Shown here one piece after another: positions 24,287-33,978 of a DNA stretch of 64,000 nt. The translations under genes and the position numbers were made by a program. The stretch is from DUUI01 sp964345765 (GTDB lineage Bacteria > Bacillota_I > Bacilli_A > Erysipelotrichales > Erysipelotrichaceae), in contig CAYFSJ010000002.1 of the NCBI GenBank assembly GCA_964345765.1, forward strand, positions 1 to 64,000, given 5' to 3'. The notes beneath the pieces were generated by a model. It was not told the origin of the DNA. It saw only the letters and a program-made list of their open reading frames with translations, and made no database searches. Numbering within the stretch: the stretch's first letter is position 1; every line of letters begins with the position of its first letter.

Positions 24287-26110
24287 TTCCTCCTGATTTT
24301 GTTGGTAGTAATCACGTTGATAGTAGTGAGTATGAAGTAGTTTATGAGAAAGCTCTGAATTTGGTGACCCTAGGAAATCTCGATAGATTTGAATAATCTC
24401 TGGATTTTGATGAGACTTTCTTATAACTTGACGCTCATCTTCACTATAAAGGGCTTGAGCTCTAAGTGCTTTTGGCTCTAAAACAAGTCGATCCTTCGCA
24501 CTAACAATTGGTTGTCCACCACCATGGACACATCCTCCTGGACAAGCCATGACTTCAATGAAGTGATAGTCTTTTTCACCCGCTCTTACTGCATCCAGTA
24601 CTTTGGATGCATTTAAAACTGTATGAGCGACTGCCACTTTAATTTCGGTTGGTTCTCCATTAATTGGTAATACAACAGAGGCTTCTTTAACCCCTCTTAA
24701 ATCACGGACATCATGATATTCAATTTCTTGGACATCTTCACCAACTAAAATATCGGCAGCCGTTCTTAGGGCAGCTTCCATAACCCCACCAGTGGCACCA
24801 AAGATCACTCCAGCACCTGTATATTCTCCCATTAATGGATCAGGGTCTTCATCTGGTAGATTATTAAAGTCAATTCCCGCTTCTCTAATCATATCGGCCA
24901 GTTCTCTAGTGGTTAATGAGAAATCAACATCTCTTAAACCATCCACTTCCATTTCTGGGCGATTCGCTTCTGATTTTTTAGAAGTACATGGCATGACTGA
25001 GACAGATAAAATATTTTTCGGATCAATATTATTGGTTTGAGCATAATAGGTTTTAATCATCGCCCCCATCATTTGTTGAGGAGATTTACAAGTTGATAAA
25101 TTGCCTAAGAAATCCGGATAATACATCTCACAGAATTTGACCCATCCTGGTGAACATGAGGTAATCATTGGAAGTTTTCCACCATTTAAGACACGATGTA
25201 ATAATTCATTGGCTTCTTCCATAATCGTTAAATCGGCTGAGAAGTTGGTATCAAAGACACGGTCAAAACCTAGTCGTCTTAGAGCTGCGGTCATCTTCCC
25301 TGTGGTTGGTGTTCCCATTTTAACCCCAAATTCTTCTCCAATAGCAGCTCTAACTGATGGTGCGGCTTGAACAACTACATGAATATCTGGGTTGTCGATG
25401 GCTTCAAAAACATGTTCAATATTAGATTTCTCTCTTAATGCAGCAACAGGACAGGCTTCAATACATTGACCACAATAAATACAGTTGACATCTCTCATTG
25501 AGTAATCAAAGGCTGGTGCGACTTCTGTATCAAATCCACGTCCAACAAAGTCTAAGACACCTAATCCTTGAACTTTTTTACATGTATTAACACAGCGTCC
25601 ACATAGAATACATTTAGAGGTATCTCTTACAATTGAATAACTTAAGCTATCAATCTTATGCGGTCTCTTTTCACCAGTAATACCGACGACATCAATTCCA
25701 CGTTGTTCACATAAATCTTGAAGCTCACAACTTCCATTACGGTTACAAGTTAAACAATCACGATCATGATTGGCTAAAATAAGTTCAAGATTTTGTTTAA
25801 CTGCCCGTCTAATTTTAGCGGTATTGGTCTTAATGACCATTCCCTCTTCTACTTTTAAAGCACAAGATGCAGGTAGATTTCTCATTGGGCGTCCATTGAT
25901 TTCTACTTCAACCACACAGAGTCGACATGCCGCAATCTCATTGATATCTTTTAAGTAACATAGGGTTGGGATATCAAATCCTGCTTGTCTAGCAGCTAGT
26001 AGAACGGTTAAATCTTCATCGACTTCTAGTGGAATATTATTAATTTTAATGTTTACCTTTTTAGGTAAGTGAATTGGATTCGGATTCAATTCATTTTCTC
26101 TTAATGACAT
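24275..26110 (-). CDS. hydA: [FeFe] hydrogenase catalytic subunit HydA
   Basis: 611 residues. N-terminal [2Fe-2S] plant-type ferredoxin domain (CYLKDINEIAACRLC), a His/Cys3 [4Fe-4S] site (HDRDCLTCNRNGSC), a two-cluster ferredoxin domain (CILCGRCVNTC and CIYCGQCIEACP), then the H-cluster domain with all three signatures: TSCSPGW, MPCTSKKSEA and EVMACPGGCVHGGGQP. A small C-terminal domain follows. With HydB and HydC it forms a soluble NAD(H)-linked hydrogenase. The subunit set matches the electron-bifurcating group, in which NADH and reduced ferredoxin together yield H2, but bifurcation cannot be proven from the sequence. The HydEFG maturases are not in this window. Confidence 0.95.
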   Translation of the reverse strand: MSLRENELNPNPIHLPKKVNIKINNIPLEVDEDLTVLLAARQAGFDIPTLCYLKDINEIAACRLCVVEVEINGRPMRNLPASCALKVEEGMVIKTNTAKIRRAVKQNLELILANHDRDCLTCNRNGSCELQDLCEQRGIDVVGITGEKRPHKIDSLSYSIVRDTSKCILCGRCVNTCKKVQGLGVLDFVGRGFDTEVAPAFDYSMRDVNCIYCGQCIEACPVAALREKSNIEHVFEAIDNPDIHVVVQAAPSVRAAIGEEFGVKMGTPTTGKMTAALRRLGFDRVFDTNFSADLTIMEEANELLHRVLNGGKLPMITSCSPGWVKFCEMYYPDFLGNLSTCKSPQQMMGAMIKTYYAQTNNIDPKNILSVSVMPCTSKKSEANRPEMEVDGLRDVDFSLTTRELADMIREAGIDFNNLPDEDPDPLMGEYTGAGVIFGATGGVMEAALRTAADILVGEDVQEIEYHDVRDLRGVKEASVVLPINGEPTEIKVAVAHTVLNASKVLDAVRAGEKDYHFIEVMACPGGCVHGGGQPIVSAKDRLVLEPKALRAQALYSEDERQVIRKSHQNPEIIQIYRDFLGSPNSELSHKLLHTHYYQRDYYQQNQEEEAA

Positions 26111-26119
26111 AATGGCCTC

Positions 26120-28120
26120 CTATTTATGGATAATGGCATCAAAGGCACAGTTATTGATACAAGCACCACAATGGATACAGAGTGACTGATCGATGTGGTG
26201 ATGTTCTCTAATATCACCTTCAATGGCTTGAACTGGACATAAACGGGCACATTTTCCACAACCGACACAATTATCAGTAATGTAGTATCCCATTAGGGCG
26301 TGACATACTTTTGATGGACAGTTTTTATCAAAGACATGCGCTTCATATTCATCTCTAAAATACTTTAAGGTTGAAACAACTGGATTTGGGGCGGTTTGTC
26401 CTAGGGCACATAGTGATGTTAGCGCAATATTTTGAGATAATTCCTCAAGTTGAATCAAGTCTTTTTCACTCGCTTCACCATGGGTCATTCGCGTCAGGAT
26501 TTCTAACATTCGTTTGGTTCCTTCACGACATGGGACACATTTACCACAGGATTCTTCTACACTAAATTCTAAAAAGAAACGGGCAATATCAACCATACAG
26601 TTGTCCTCATCCATAACAATCATTCCACCTGAACCCATCATCGATCCTATTGAAACAAGATTATCAAAATCAATCGGCGTTTCTAGATGTTGAGCAGTGA
26701 TACATCCCCCTGATGGTCCACCTGTTTGAACAGCTTTAAATTTCTTATTATTTGGGCATCCTCCACCAATGTCTTCAATCATTTCTTTGAGGGTAATCCC
26801 CATTTCAACTTCAACTAAGCCTGTGTTAGTTATTTTTCCACCCAACGCAAAGACTTTGGTTCCTGACGATTTTTCGGTTCCTAAAGATTTAAACCATTGA
26901 GCTCCTTTATGAAGGATTTGAGGAATATTTGCTAGTGTCTCAACATTATTGATGTTGGTTGGTTTACCCCATAGACCAGCCTTAGCAGGGAATGGTGGCT
27001 TGTTTCTAGGAATACCTCTTTGTCCTTCAATACTTGCGATAAGCGCGGTTTCTTCACCACAGACAAAGGCACCGGCTCCTAAGCGTATTTCTATGTCGAA
27101 ATCAAAGCCACTCTCAAGAATATTATTTCCTAATAAACCTACTTCTTTCGCTTGATCGATGGCTAGTTGGAGCCTTTCAATAGCTAATGGATATTCCGCT
27201 CTAACATAGACATAACCTAAGGATGCACCAATCGCATAACCACCAATGATCATGGCTTCAATGATAGAATGAGGATCTCCTTCTAAGACAGAACGATCCA
27301 TGAAGGCACCTGGATCACCTTCGTCGGCATTACAAATAAAGTATTTTTGATCAGCTTGGTTCTCTAGAGCAAATTTCCATTTTAAACCAGTTGGAAAACC
27401 GGCTCCTCCACGTCCTCTTAATCCTGAGTCCATTACTTCTTGGACAACCTCTTGTGGGGACATGCTTGAAAGAACTTTTCCTAGAGCTTTATAGCCGTCT
27501 AAACCGATGTATTCTTCGATGCTTTCTGGATTAATTAAGCCACAGTTCTTAAGGACAATACGTGTTTGTTTCTTATAGAAATCCAAGTCAAGAATATCAT
27601 CTGTTTCAACATGTAAATGTTTGAGTGATTCGATTAATTCTAGTTCACGGGGACTATACAGTTCTTTAGGTTCTTTGACATCAGGATTAGTTAAGCGAAT
27701 TAAGCCTTCTTTTGAATGATGTAATAATTCCAGAACCGTCTCTTCTTGAGCTCGTAAACCTGAGAGTGTGTATTCTTTAACCGGTTCATCATTTAACAGA
27801 TGATGCTCAAAAACTCTAACTGTTTTTTCTGGTGTCATATGAACATAGGTAATCTTTGGTTTTCCTATTTTGAAAACTTCAACAATTGGTTCATAGACAC
27901 ACATACCGATACAACCGACTTTATCAAGGATGACATTATTACTTTGATAGTGGTCGATTTCTTCTTGGAATGTTTCATATACTTTTTGGGCGCCAGATGA
28001 TAGCCCACAAGTGGCCATTCCGACGACCACTCGATAATTATCTGAATTAAAATATTTCTTTTCAAAGTCAAGATGTTTTACTTTGAGTTGGTCGTAATTA
28101 TTGATCAGTTTGAGGTTCAT
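26120..28120 (-). CDS. hydB: hydrogenase NADH/FMN subunit HydB (NuoF-like)
   Basis: 666 residues. N-terminal thioredoxin-like [2Fe-2S] domain (about 25-110), then a NuoF core with the FMN and NADH loops (GLRGRGGAGFPTGLKW; GAGAYVCGEE-type segment read here as GAGAFVCGEETAL), the [4Fe-4S] site SCGKCVPCREG, and a C-terminal ferredoxin domain with two clusters (CVGCGKCARLCP, CIHCGACINNC). This is the full HydB layout of trimeric bifurcating hydrogenases. It lies nine bases before hydA and overlaps hydC by 23 bases. Confidence 0.95.
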   Translation of the reverse strand: MNLKLINNYDQLKVKHLDFEKKYFNSDNYRVVVGMATCGLSSGAQKVYETFQEEIDHYQSNNVILDKVGCIGMCVYEPIVEVFKIGKPKITYVHMTPEKTVRVFEHHLLNDEPVKEYTLSGLRAQEETVLELLHHSKEGLIRLTNPDVKEPKELYSPRELELIESLKHLHVETDDILDLDFYKKQTRIVLKNCGLINPESIEEYIGLDGYKALGKVLSSMSPQEVVQEVMDSGLRGRGGAGFPTGLKWKFALENQADQKYFICNADEGDPGAFMDRSVLEGDPHSIIEAMIIGGYAIGASLGYVYVRAEYPLAIERLQLAIDQAKEVGLLGNNILESGFDFDIEIRLGAGAFVCGEETALIASIEGQRGIPRNKPPFPAKAGLWGKPTNINNVETLANIPQILHKGAQWFKSLGTEKSSGTKVFALGGKITNTGLVEVEMGITLKEMIEDIGGGCPNNKKFKAVQTGGPSGGCITAQHLETPIDFDNLVSIGSMMGSGGMIVMDEDNCMVDIARFFLEFSVEESCGKCVPCREGTKRMLEILTRMTHGEASEKDLIQLEELSQNIALTSLCALGQTAPNPVVSTLKYFRDEYEAHVFDKNCPSKVCHALMGYYITDNCVGCGKCARLCPVQAIEGDIREHHHIDQSLCIHCGACINNCAFDAIIHK

Positions 28121-28622
28121 CTTGTTCTCCCACTTGATATTCTTTTAGAATATTCCAAATCTCAGATGTATCAACAATATTAGCGTAGACATCTTTGTCG
28201 ATCATCATGACTGGTGCTAAGCTACAACATCCTAAACAACGGGTTGCCTCAAGAGTAAACATGGCATCTTTAGTTGTTTGATCCACTTTGATGTCAAGTA
28301 CTTTACAGACTTCATCGATGACTTGTTGAGCTTTTTTGACATAACACACAGTTCCCATACAAACAGAGATAGTGTGTTGGCCTTTTGGTTGTGTACTAAA
28401 TTGTGAATAGAAGGTTGTTACTCCATATAATTCAGCAATAGGCACATTGAGTTTTGAGGAGATATGTTTGTGTACTTCTAATGGAAGGAATCCAAAAAGA
28501 CTTTGAGCTTTTTGAAGTACATTCAACGAAATACCTCGCTTATCTTTATAGGAATCAATGTACTCATCTAAAAGGAGATAACGCGAATCATCTTCAGCAA
28601 TTTGAATGCGATTATTATGCAT
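28098..28622 (-). CDS. hydC: hydrogenase subunit HydC (NuoE-like)
   Basis: 174 residues, NuoE-type [2Fe-2S] thioredoxin-like protein. The four cluster ligands are in CMGTVC and CLGCC (with the second pair near residue 133). The N-terminal helical bundle includes LQKAQSLFGFLP. It is first in the hydC-hydB-hydA operon. AAGGAG lies nine bases before the ATG. The upstream region has a -10 box and a cre-like element over the -35. Confidence 0.95.
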   Translation of the reverse strand: MHNNRIQIAEDDSRYLLLDEYIDSYKDKRGISLNVLQKAQSLFGFLPLEVHKHISSKLNVPIAELYGVTTFYSQFSTQPKGQHTISVCMGTVCYVKKAQQVIDEVCKVLDIKVDQTTKDAMFTLEATRCLGCCSLAPVMMIDKDVYANIVDTSEIWNILKEYQVGEQDEPQTDQ

Positions 28623-28651
28623 ATGAAATCGCTCCTTTCAACGTTAGTTAC

Positions 28652-28689
28652 ATTATAATCAGAAACAATGCGAAATGAAAGCGCTTTTT
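28652..28689 (-). promoter_or_regulatory. hyd promoter with cre-like site
   Basis: On the minus strand TTTCAT (28675-28680), 17 bases, TATAAT (28652-28657). TGAAAGCGCTTTTT (28676-28689, plus strand) matches 12 of 14 positions of the CcpA cre consensus and covers the -35 box, a repressing position. Confidence 0.55.
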
Positions 28690-28749
28690 TAATAAAAAAT
28701 CAAGAAATTTGACCATCAAAGTAAATTAAAATTTTCACTAAATTTCTGC

Positions 28750-28778
28750 TTGATTTCATTATTTCAATATGGTATAGT
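28750..28778 (+). promoter_or_regulatory. promoter of the tRNA cluster
   Basis: TTGATT, 17 bases, TATAGT, 20 bases before tRNA-Ser. Confidence 0.75.
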
Positions 28779-28798
28779 TGTATGGCACTCAACCTAAT

Positions 28799-28889
28799 GG
28801 AGTAGTACTCAAGAGGCTGAAGAGGTGCCCCTGCTAAGGGTATAGGTCAGGAAACTGGCGCGAGAGTTCAAATCTCTCCTACTCCGCCA
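28799..28889 (+). tRNA. tRNA-Ser (GCT)
   Basis: 91 bases with a long variable arm and encoded CCA. Acceptor GGAGTAG/CTACTCC, anticodon GCT in the loop CTGCTAA, T-loop TTCAAAT. Confidence 0.96.
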
Positions 28890-28906
28890 TTTATTCTTTG
28901 ATAGCT

Positions 28907-28983
28907 GGTCCCGTGGTGTAGCGGTTTAACATGCCTGCCTGTCACGCAGGAGATCGCGGGTTCGATCCCCGTCGGGACCGCCA
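28907..28983 (+). tRNA. tRNA-Asp (GTC), second copy
   Basis: Identical over 77 bases to the tRNA at 20363-20439. It has no promoter of its own and lies 17 bases after tRNA-Ser in the cluster. Confidence 0.97.
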
Positions 28984-28984
28984 T

Positions 28985-29058
28985 GCAGATGTAGTTCAAT
29001 GGTAGAACGTAACCTTGCCAAGGTTAATACGGGGGTTCGATTCCCCTCATCTGCTCCA
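28985..29058 (+). tRNA. tRNA-Gly (GCC)
   Basis: 74 bases with encoded CCA. Acceptor GCAGATG/CATCTGC, anticodon GCC in the loop TTGCCAA, T-loop TTCGATT. It starts one base after the tRNA-Asp. Confidence 0.96.
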
Positions 29059-29069
29059 GTTGGAAATTA

Positions 29070-29093
29070 TACGCACGTAATGGTGCGTTTTTT
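29070..29093 (+). terminator. terminator of the tRNA cluster
   Basis: ACGCAC, six-base loop, GTGCGT, T-run. Confidence 0.85.
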
Positions 29094-29149
29094 ATATCCA
29101 AATCAAACAAATAAATCAGCATCAGTTTGTTAGAATTATTAAGTAAGGA

Positions 29150-30604
29150 GTGATTGGCTATAAGGAAAAAGTCGCAATCATAGGCATGGGAATCGCAGGT
29201 ATGGGTACCCTGGTTGCTTATAACAAACAAAAACAACCACCACAGATTACTTGTTATGATATAAAAACAAGTTTTGGTAGGGGCTTCCCCTTTAGAAAAG
29301 ATTCTAATGACATCCTTTTAAATGTCAGACCAAAAGATGTTTCATTTGATTTCGATAACCCTAACGAATTTAAAGTGTGGTTACAAGAAAATAACTATGA
29401 CTACAATGAATATGTCCCTCGACATGTTTATGGTTCATTTATGATTGAAAAGACTTAATCCTTAATTAAAACAATGGGCGCAACTGAAGTGGTTGATAAA
29501 GTTATTGACTGCATCTATCTAAAAGACTCCAAACAGTTTAAGATTATCACTCAATCAGGTCAATCAGATCTCTTTGATCGTGTTCATCTTTGTTGCGGGG
29601 TTCTTCCACCAAAAGATTTCTTTCAATTAAATGGTCAAACTAACTACATCAATCAAATTTATCCAGTTGTTAGTCGATTAAATGACATTAAACAAACTGA
29701 GAGAGTCGGAGTCATTGGGACATCACTTTCAGCCATTGATGTCACTCGATACTTACTCAAAAACAATAAAGCACAAGAAGTAGTCATGTTTTCAATCGAT
29801 AATGTTTTCCCAAGTGTTAGACAAGAACGCATTGATTGTCAGATTCATCACTTCACCATAAAGAATATTGAACAAATTCGAGACAAACAAAATGGAACAA
29901 TCCAATTTGAACAAGTCGATGAACTCTTAGAAAAAGAATTTAAAGTGCATCACCTTAATCCACAAAAAATTATTGAAAAATATAGCGATGGATTTAACAC
30001 CATCAAACAAAGTTTAATCAAAGATAAACAACTCTCGTTAGTTCAAAGTCTCATCGTTAAACTATTCGCCTCTTTTAATGTGGCATGGTTTGGACTCAAT
30101 CAATCAGATAAGAAGAAATTCACAGATAAATACCAATTAATGATTCAGCTTTTTGGTAGCCCAATCCCAGAAGAAACTGGACTCTTACTTAATGAGATGG
30201 TTGAAGATGGTAAAATCAAAATAATTGTGGATGCCTTTGATGTTAAAAAGAACAAAGAAACTGATTTATTTGACATTATTAAAGAAACTGAAAAAACTCA
30301 ACGAGTGGCAGCCAGTGTTAACTGGATGGTAAATGCAACCGGTCTAGATATGAGTTTTAGTTCCTTAGATAAGAATTCTTTAATCAATAAGCTTTTTAAC
30401 CAAGAGTTGTTAACGAAAAGTGATCATGGCGGAATCATTGTCTTAGAAGACAAATTTCAAGTTGTATCCCCTAAGTATGGCACAATCGAGAATCTACATG
30501 CCCATGGTGTATTGATTGCTGGGGTGCAATTTAGTAATAACTCAACCAATACAATTCAAGAGTCAGCTCATCGAGTTATCCAAAGAATTGGTAATCAAAA
30601 ATAA
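29150..30604 (+). pseudogene. FAD/NAD(P)-binding protein, interrupted by a stop
   Basis: One continuous frame of an FAD/NAD(P)-binding protein (YdhS-like), about 485 codons, broken by a TAA at 29456-29458. The first part has the dinucleotide fold GMGIAGMGTL and GRGFPFR...LLNVRP. The frame resumes with no shift after the stop, and its second part has VGVIGTSLSAIDV, a second nucleotide fold, and a C-terminal NATGLD. The start is also doubtful: AAGGAG (29145-29150) is followed by no in-frame ATG, GTG or TTG at normal distance, and CTATAAGG could be a damaged ATGAAG. The function is lost unless the stop is read through or is a sequencing error. Confidence 0.8.
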
Positions 30605-30747
30605 TTTAACTGTTGTTTAATTCGCCAATACACTATTATTTAATTGTTAAATTAATTTTATCAAACATAATTACAATTTCATCATGTCAGAGGCTTATGG
30701 TATACTTTGACTGTTAAATAATCATAAAAAACATAAACGAGGTGTCT

Positions 30748-32133
30748 ATGAAAAAAATAAAAATCACAGTGCTTCTATTTATTGCGTTATTTGTCTTGGC
30801 TAGCTGTTCTAAACCAAACCCAGCTAACCAAATAAATAAGCATTTAGAAGTCTTACTAACCCAAAACAACAAAGCACTTATCGCCTTAAACAAGGTCATT
30901 GAACATCAAGGAAACTTACAAGAATTACTTGATCAAGACATTCAAGTTGAAGCGTTAACTAAAGACAATAGTCAACTTCAAAGTCATTTAAATCAACGCA
31001 TTGAAGGACTCAATCTCATCGAACCAGAATTAGAACCAATTCAAGAAGAATTAGACAAATTAAATGAAGTCGATTTAGAGCACTTAGAAAAAGGACAAGA
31101 TGAATTATCGGCATTAAAGTCATCATTAGGTGCGCTTAAAGAGAACTACAATTTGGTAATTAATCAATTTAAAACTCAATTTGATACTGAACAAAAACTA
31201 ATTGATGTCTTAATTCAGGAAGATCCATCCATTCAAGATTTAGAAACAAGCATTAACGAAGTGAACACTAAAAACAATGAACTTGTTGGTGTAATTTCAA
31301 CATTTAAAGAAACAAACACAACCCTTAACAATCAAGTAGATGCATGGAAAACTGCCCTAGAAGCTCAAGAGAATCAAGAGAATGAGTCAGTCGATGAACC
31401 TCAACTAGAAGAGGAATTAGTAGAAGTCAGTGAACCTGAAGTACAAGAGGTCCAACCAATTGAAACAGTTGTTGAACCGAAATATACAATTGACGCAAAC
31501 TTTATGGTTAGACATCTGGATGAAACATCAAGTGATCCCCTTGTCTTATTAACTTTTGATGATGCTGTTCAACCTGAACCTAATTCTTATTCACTAGAGA
31601 TTGCTGAGAAATTAAAAGAAAAAGGTGTCAATGCGATCTTCTTCTTTAATGGTATGTTTTTAGAAAATGAACATGGTCAAAGTCATTTAAAACAAATTCA
31701 TGATTTAGGCTTTACCATTGGCAATCACACTTATTCACATCCTCACTTAAATCAACTTGATTACGAACAAACCAAAGAAGAGATTATTAAGACCAATGAT
31801 TTGATTGAACAAATTATTGGAGAAAGACCAACAATCTTTAGACCATCCTTTGGCATTATGGGAGAACACACCCAACAAGTCCTTCAAGAAGAAGGCATGA
31901 TTTGGATGAACTGGACCTATGGTTATGACTGGGAAGCGGATTATATGCAAGCTGAACCATTAGCCGATATTATGGTCAATACCCCTTATTTGTCCGATGG
32001 AGCAAACTTATTGATGCACGATCGTAAATGGACAGCTGAAGCGATTGGCAGTATTGTCGATGGATTACAAGAAAAAGGGTATACAATTGCTGATCCAAAT
32101 CTAATTGAATTAAGCGGGGTAAATAATGAGTAA
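30748..32133 (+). CDS. lipoprotein polysaccharide deacetylase with coiled coil
   Basis: About 461 residues. Lipoprotein signal (LASC, cysteine near residue 20), a long acidic coiled-coil-like region (about 30-215), then a NodB/CE4 domain (about 250-450). The metal and catalytic motifs are LLTFDDA (the two aspartates), NHTYSHPHL (two metal histidines), RPSFG and the final LLMHDR. Likely removes acetyl groups from peptidoglycan or another surface glycan outside the membrane. The ATG at 30748 is chosen for GAGGTG upstream. It overlaps the DUF4015 gene by eight bases. Confidence 0.88.
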   Translation: MKKIKITVLLFIALFVLASCSKPNPANQINKHLEVLLTQNNKALIALNKVIEHQGNLQELLDQDIQVEALTKDNSQLQSHLNQRIEGLNLIEPELEPIQEELDKLNEVDLEHLEKGQDELSALKSSLGALKENYNLVINQFKTQFDTEQKLIDVLIQEDPSIQDLETSINEVNTKNNELVGVISTFKETNTTLNNQVDAWKTALEAQENQENESVDEPQLEEELVEVSEPEVQEVQPIETVVEPKYTIDANFMVRHLDETSSDPLVLLTFDDAVQPEPNSYSLEIAEKLKEKGVNAIFFFNGMFLENEHGQSHLKQIHDLGFTIGNHTYSHPHLNQLDYEQTKEEIIKTNDLIEQIIGERPTIFRPSFGIMGEHTQQVLQEEGMIWMNWTYGYDWEADYMQAEPLADIMVNTPYLSDGANLLMHDRKWTAEAIGSIVDGLQEKGYTIADPNLIELSGVNNE

Positions 32134-33394
32134 GCGTAGTTATAATAGACGACCACAAACAAGACGATTAAATGTCACAGGACTCCTTCTATTATTAATT
32201 CCAGTCTTATTAATCGCAGGATTAATCTGGCAATTCTTTTTTAGAACAGAAAAAGCTCCAGAAGAAGTCGTCGATTTAAGTCAACCAGTTGAAGTACTAA
32301 CACCAGAAACCACATCGCTGAGTGTTCCAACAGATCTACCAAGTAAATTCTTCTATGATAGTGGAATCGATATCCCTTATCCTGCTGATGGTGTTAAAGG
32401 CATCTACATGTCAGCCTATGGTTTTGCTAACGCAACCTTACATGAAGAAAATATGAATTTAATCCAAAACAGTAATTTAAATGCAATTGTCTTAGATGTT
32501 AAAAATGACTGGGGAACCATTACCATGGATTTCCATACGGATCATCCACTAATTAATGAAAACACCGAAAAAGTATTAGATGCGACAACCACCCTTCAAG
32601 AATTTGAAGATCGTCAAATCTATCCTATTGCCCGTATTGTTACCTTTAAAGATACTAACTTTGCTAAGAATCATCCAGAATACGCCTTTAGAAATCCAGA
32701 TGGTTCAGTCTGGACAAACCATAGTGGTGAAGCATTCCTTAACCCCTTCATGCAAGAAGTTTGGGACTACACCATCGATATCTCAATTGAGGCAGCTAAG
32801 GCTGGCTTTAAAGAAATTCAGTATGATTACATCCGTTTTGCAGAAAACTTTTCTGCTTTCCAACCTAACCTAACCCACAGCATGGGGCGTTACGAAGGAT
32901 CAGATTTACCAATGGAAGAACTAAGAGTGAAAGCCATTAATGATTTCATTGAATATGCTCAAGAAAGGCTTAGACCTTATCAAGTTGATATTGGGATTGA
33001 TATCTTTGGTTATACGGCCACTGTCCCAGAAGATTCTGATATTGGTCAAAACTTCCAACAGATGGCAGAACGTGGTGACGTAGTTAGTTCAATGATTTAT
33101 CCAAGTCACTGGGGTCCTGGCTACTTTGGTTTAAGAGCTCCAGATACAGCCCCATATGAAGTGGTTCAAAATTACATTGTCCAAGAAATTGAAATCTTAT
33201 CGGCTGTTGAACATCCACCAATTACTAGACCTTGGTTACAAGATTTCACAGCTAGCTATCTTGGCTCTGGCTGGTACATACCATATGGTCCTGCTGAAGT
33301 TAAAGCACAAGTCCAAGCACTTAAAGATAATGGTATTAATGAATTCCTCTTATGGAATGCTGGAAATCGTTATTCACCTGTTACTGATTATTAA
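32126..33394 (+). CDS. DUF4015 putative glycoside hydrolase
   Basis: 422 residues. A basic N-terminus and one transmembrane helix (about 16-38) anchor a large outer domain of the DUF4015 type, a TIM-barrel-like family annotated as putative glycosyl hydrolase. Characteristic segments are VKGIYMSAYG, IVLDVKNDWG, EIQYDYIRFAE, IDIFGYT and MIYPSHWGPGYFG. The acidic pairs in the strand ends are probable catalytic residues. Co-translation with the deacetylase suggests that both act on the same wall or surface polymer (inference). Confidence 0.85.
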   Translation: MSKRSYNRRPQTRRLNVTGLLLLLIPVLLIAGLIWQFFFRTEKAPEEVVDLSQPVEVLTPETTSLSVPTDLPSKFFYDSGIDIPYPADGVKGIYMSAYGFANATLHEENMNLIQNSNLNAIVLDVKNDWGTITMDFHTDHPLINENTEKVLDATTTLQEFEDRQIYPIARIVTFKDTNFAKNHPEYAFRNPDGSVWTNHSGEAFLNPFMQEVWDYTIDISIEAAKAGFKEIQYDYIRFAENFSAFQPNLTHSMGRYEGSDLPMEELRVKAINDFIEYAQERLRPYQVDIGIDIFGYTATVPEDSDIGQNFQQMAERGDVVSSMIYPSHWGPGYFGLRAPDTAPYEVVQNYIVQEIEILSAVEHPPITRPWLQDFTASYLGSGWYIPYGPAEVKAQVQALKDNGINEFLLWNAGNRYSPVTDY

Positions 33395-33417
33395 ACTGCC
33401 TATATGGCAGTTTTTTT
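33394..33417 (+). terminator. terminator of the deacetylase/DUF4015 operon
   Basis: AACTGCC, loop TATAT, GGCAGTT, T-run. Confidence 0.85.
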
Positions 33418-33453
33418 ATCGGCAATTATTTATTGTTTTTCAATAAATAATTG

Positions 33454-33481
33454 TTGCATTTCATAAAAATAAGAATATAAT
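33454..33481 (+). promoter_or_regulatory. promoter of the DUF2975 operon
   Basis: TTGCAT, 16 bases, TATAAT, 18 bases before the ATG. Confidence 0.65.
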
Positions 33482-33499
33482 GTGTTTAAGGAGGAAGAT

Positions 33500-33970
33500 A
33501 TGAAACACACCAAATTTAAATCTAACCTGTTTAAACTATTCTTGATTCCACTCTTTTTGGTTTCAATCTTATTACTTGTTTATGTAATGCCAACGATAGC
33601 TCAAGAGATCGCTCAGAGTTGGAAAGAATTAGAGCATCTTCAAACACCAATCTTACTAATAACTCAAGTACTACTGCTATTCTTTATGATTGGTTTAGGC
33701 GTTTTAGTTTATTTATCCTTTAAATTTGACCATCAAGAGGTGTATACACTTAATTTCACTAAATCACTTAATCTATTATCAATTTTATCTTATCTAAGTG
33801 TTGCTGGAATTGTCGTCATCTATCTTCTATTAAAGAATGAAGGTGGTCCTGGTCCAGGTGAATTCATCGCCCTCAGTGTATTATCCCTTATCATAATACT
33901 AGCAGGGCTTGGATTTAGTCTTTTAGCAGATACCATCAAAACCGCATCAAATTATTCAATAAATCAGTAG
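33500..33970 (+). CDS. DUF2975 membrane protein 1
   Basis: About 156 residues with four membrane segments and the DUF2975 arrangement, including the segment after helix 2 (VYTLNFTKSLNLLSILSYLS) and the glycine-rich GGPGPG loop. AAGGAGG precedes the ATG at 33500-33502. Function unknown. DUF2975 genes typically sit beside a small XRE regulator, as here, in an operon that probably controls itself. Confidence 0.83.
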   Translation: MKHTKFKSNLFKLFLIPLFLVSILLLVYVMPTIAQEIAQSWKELEHLQTPILLITQVLLLFFMIGLGVLVYLSFKFDHQEVYTLNFTKSLNLLSILSYLSVAGIVVIYLLLKNEGGPGPGEFIALSVLSLIIILAGLGFSLLADTIKTASNYSINQ

Positions 33971-33978
33971 GAGTTAGT

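Noticed and set aside
20363..28983. Mobile element bounded by the two identical tRNA-Asp genes
   Set aside because: The interval holds ordinary core genes (padR, tpx, hydrogenase) with no integrase, phage or conjugation genes; duplicate tRNA genes are common.
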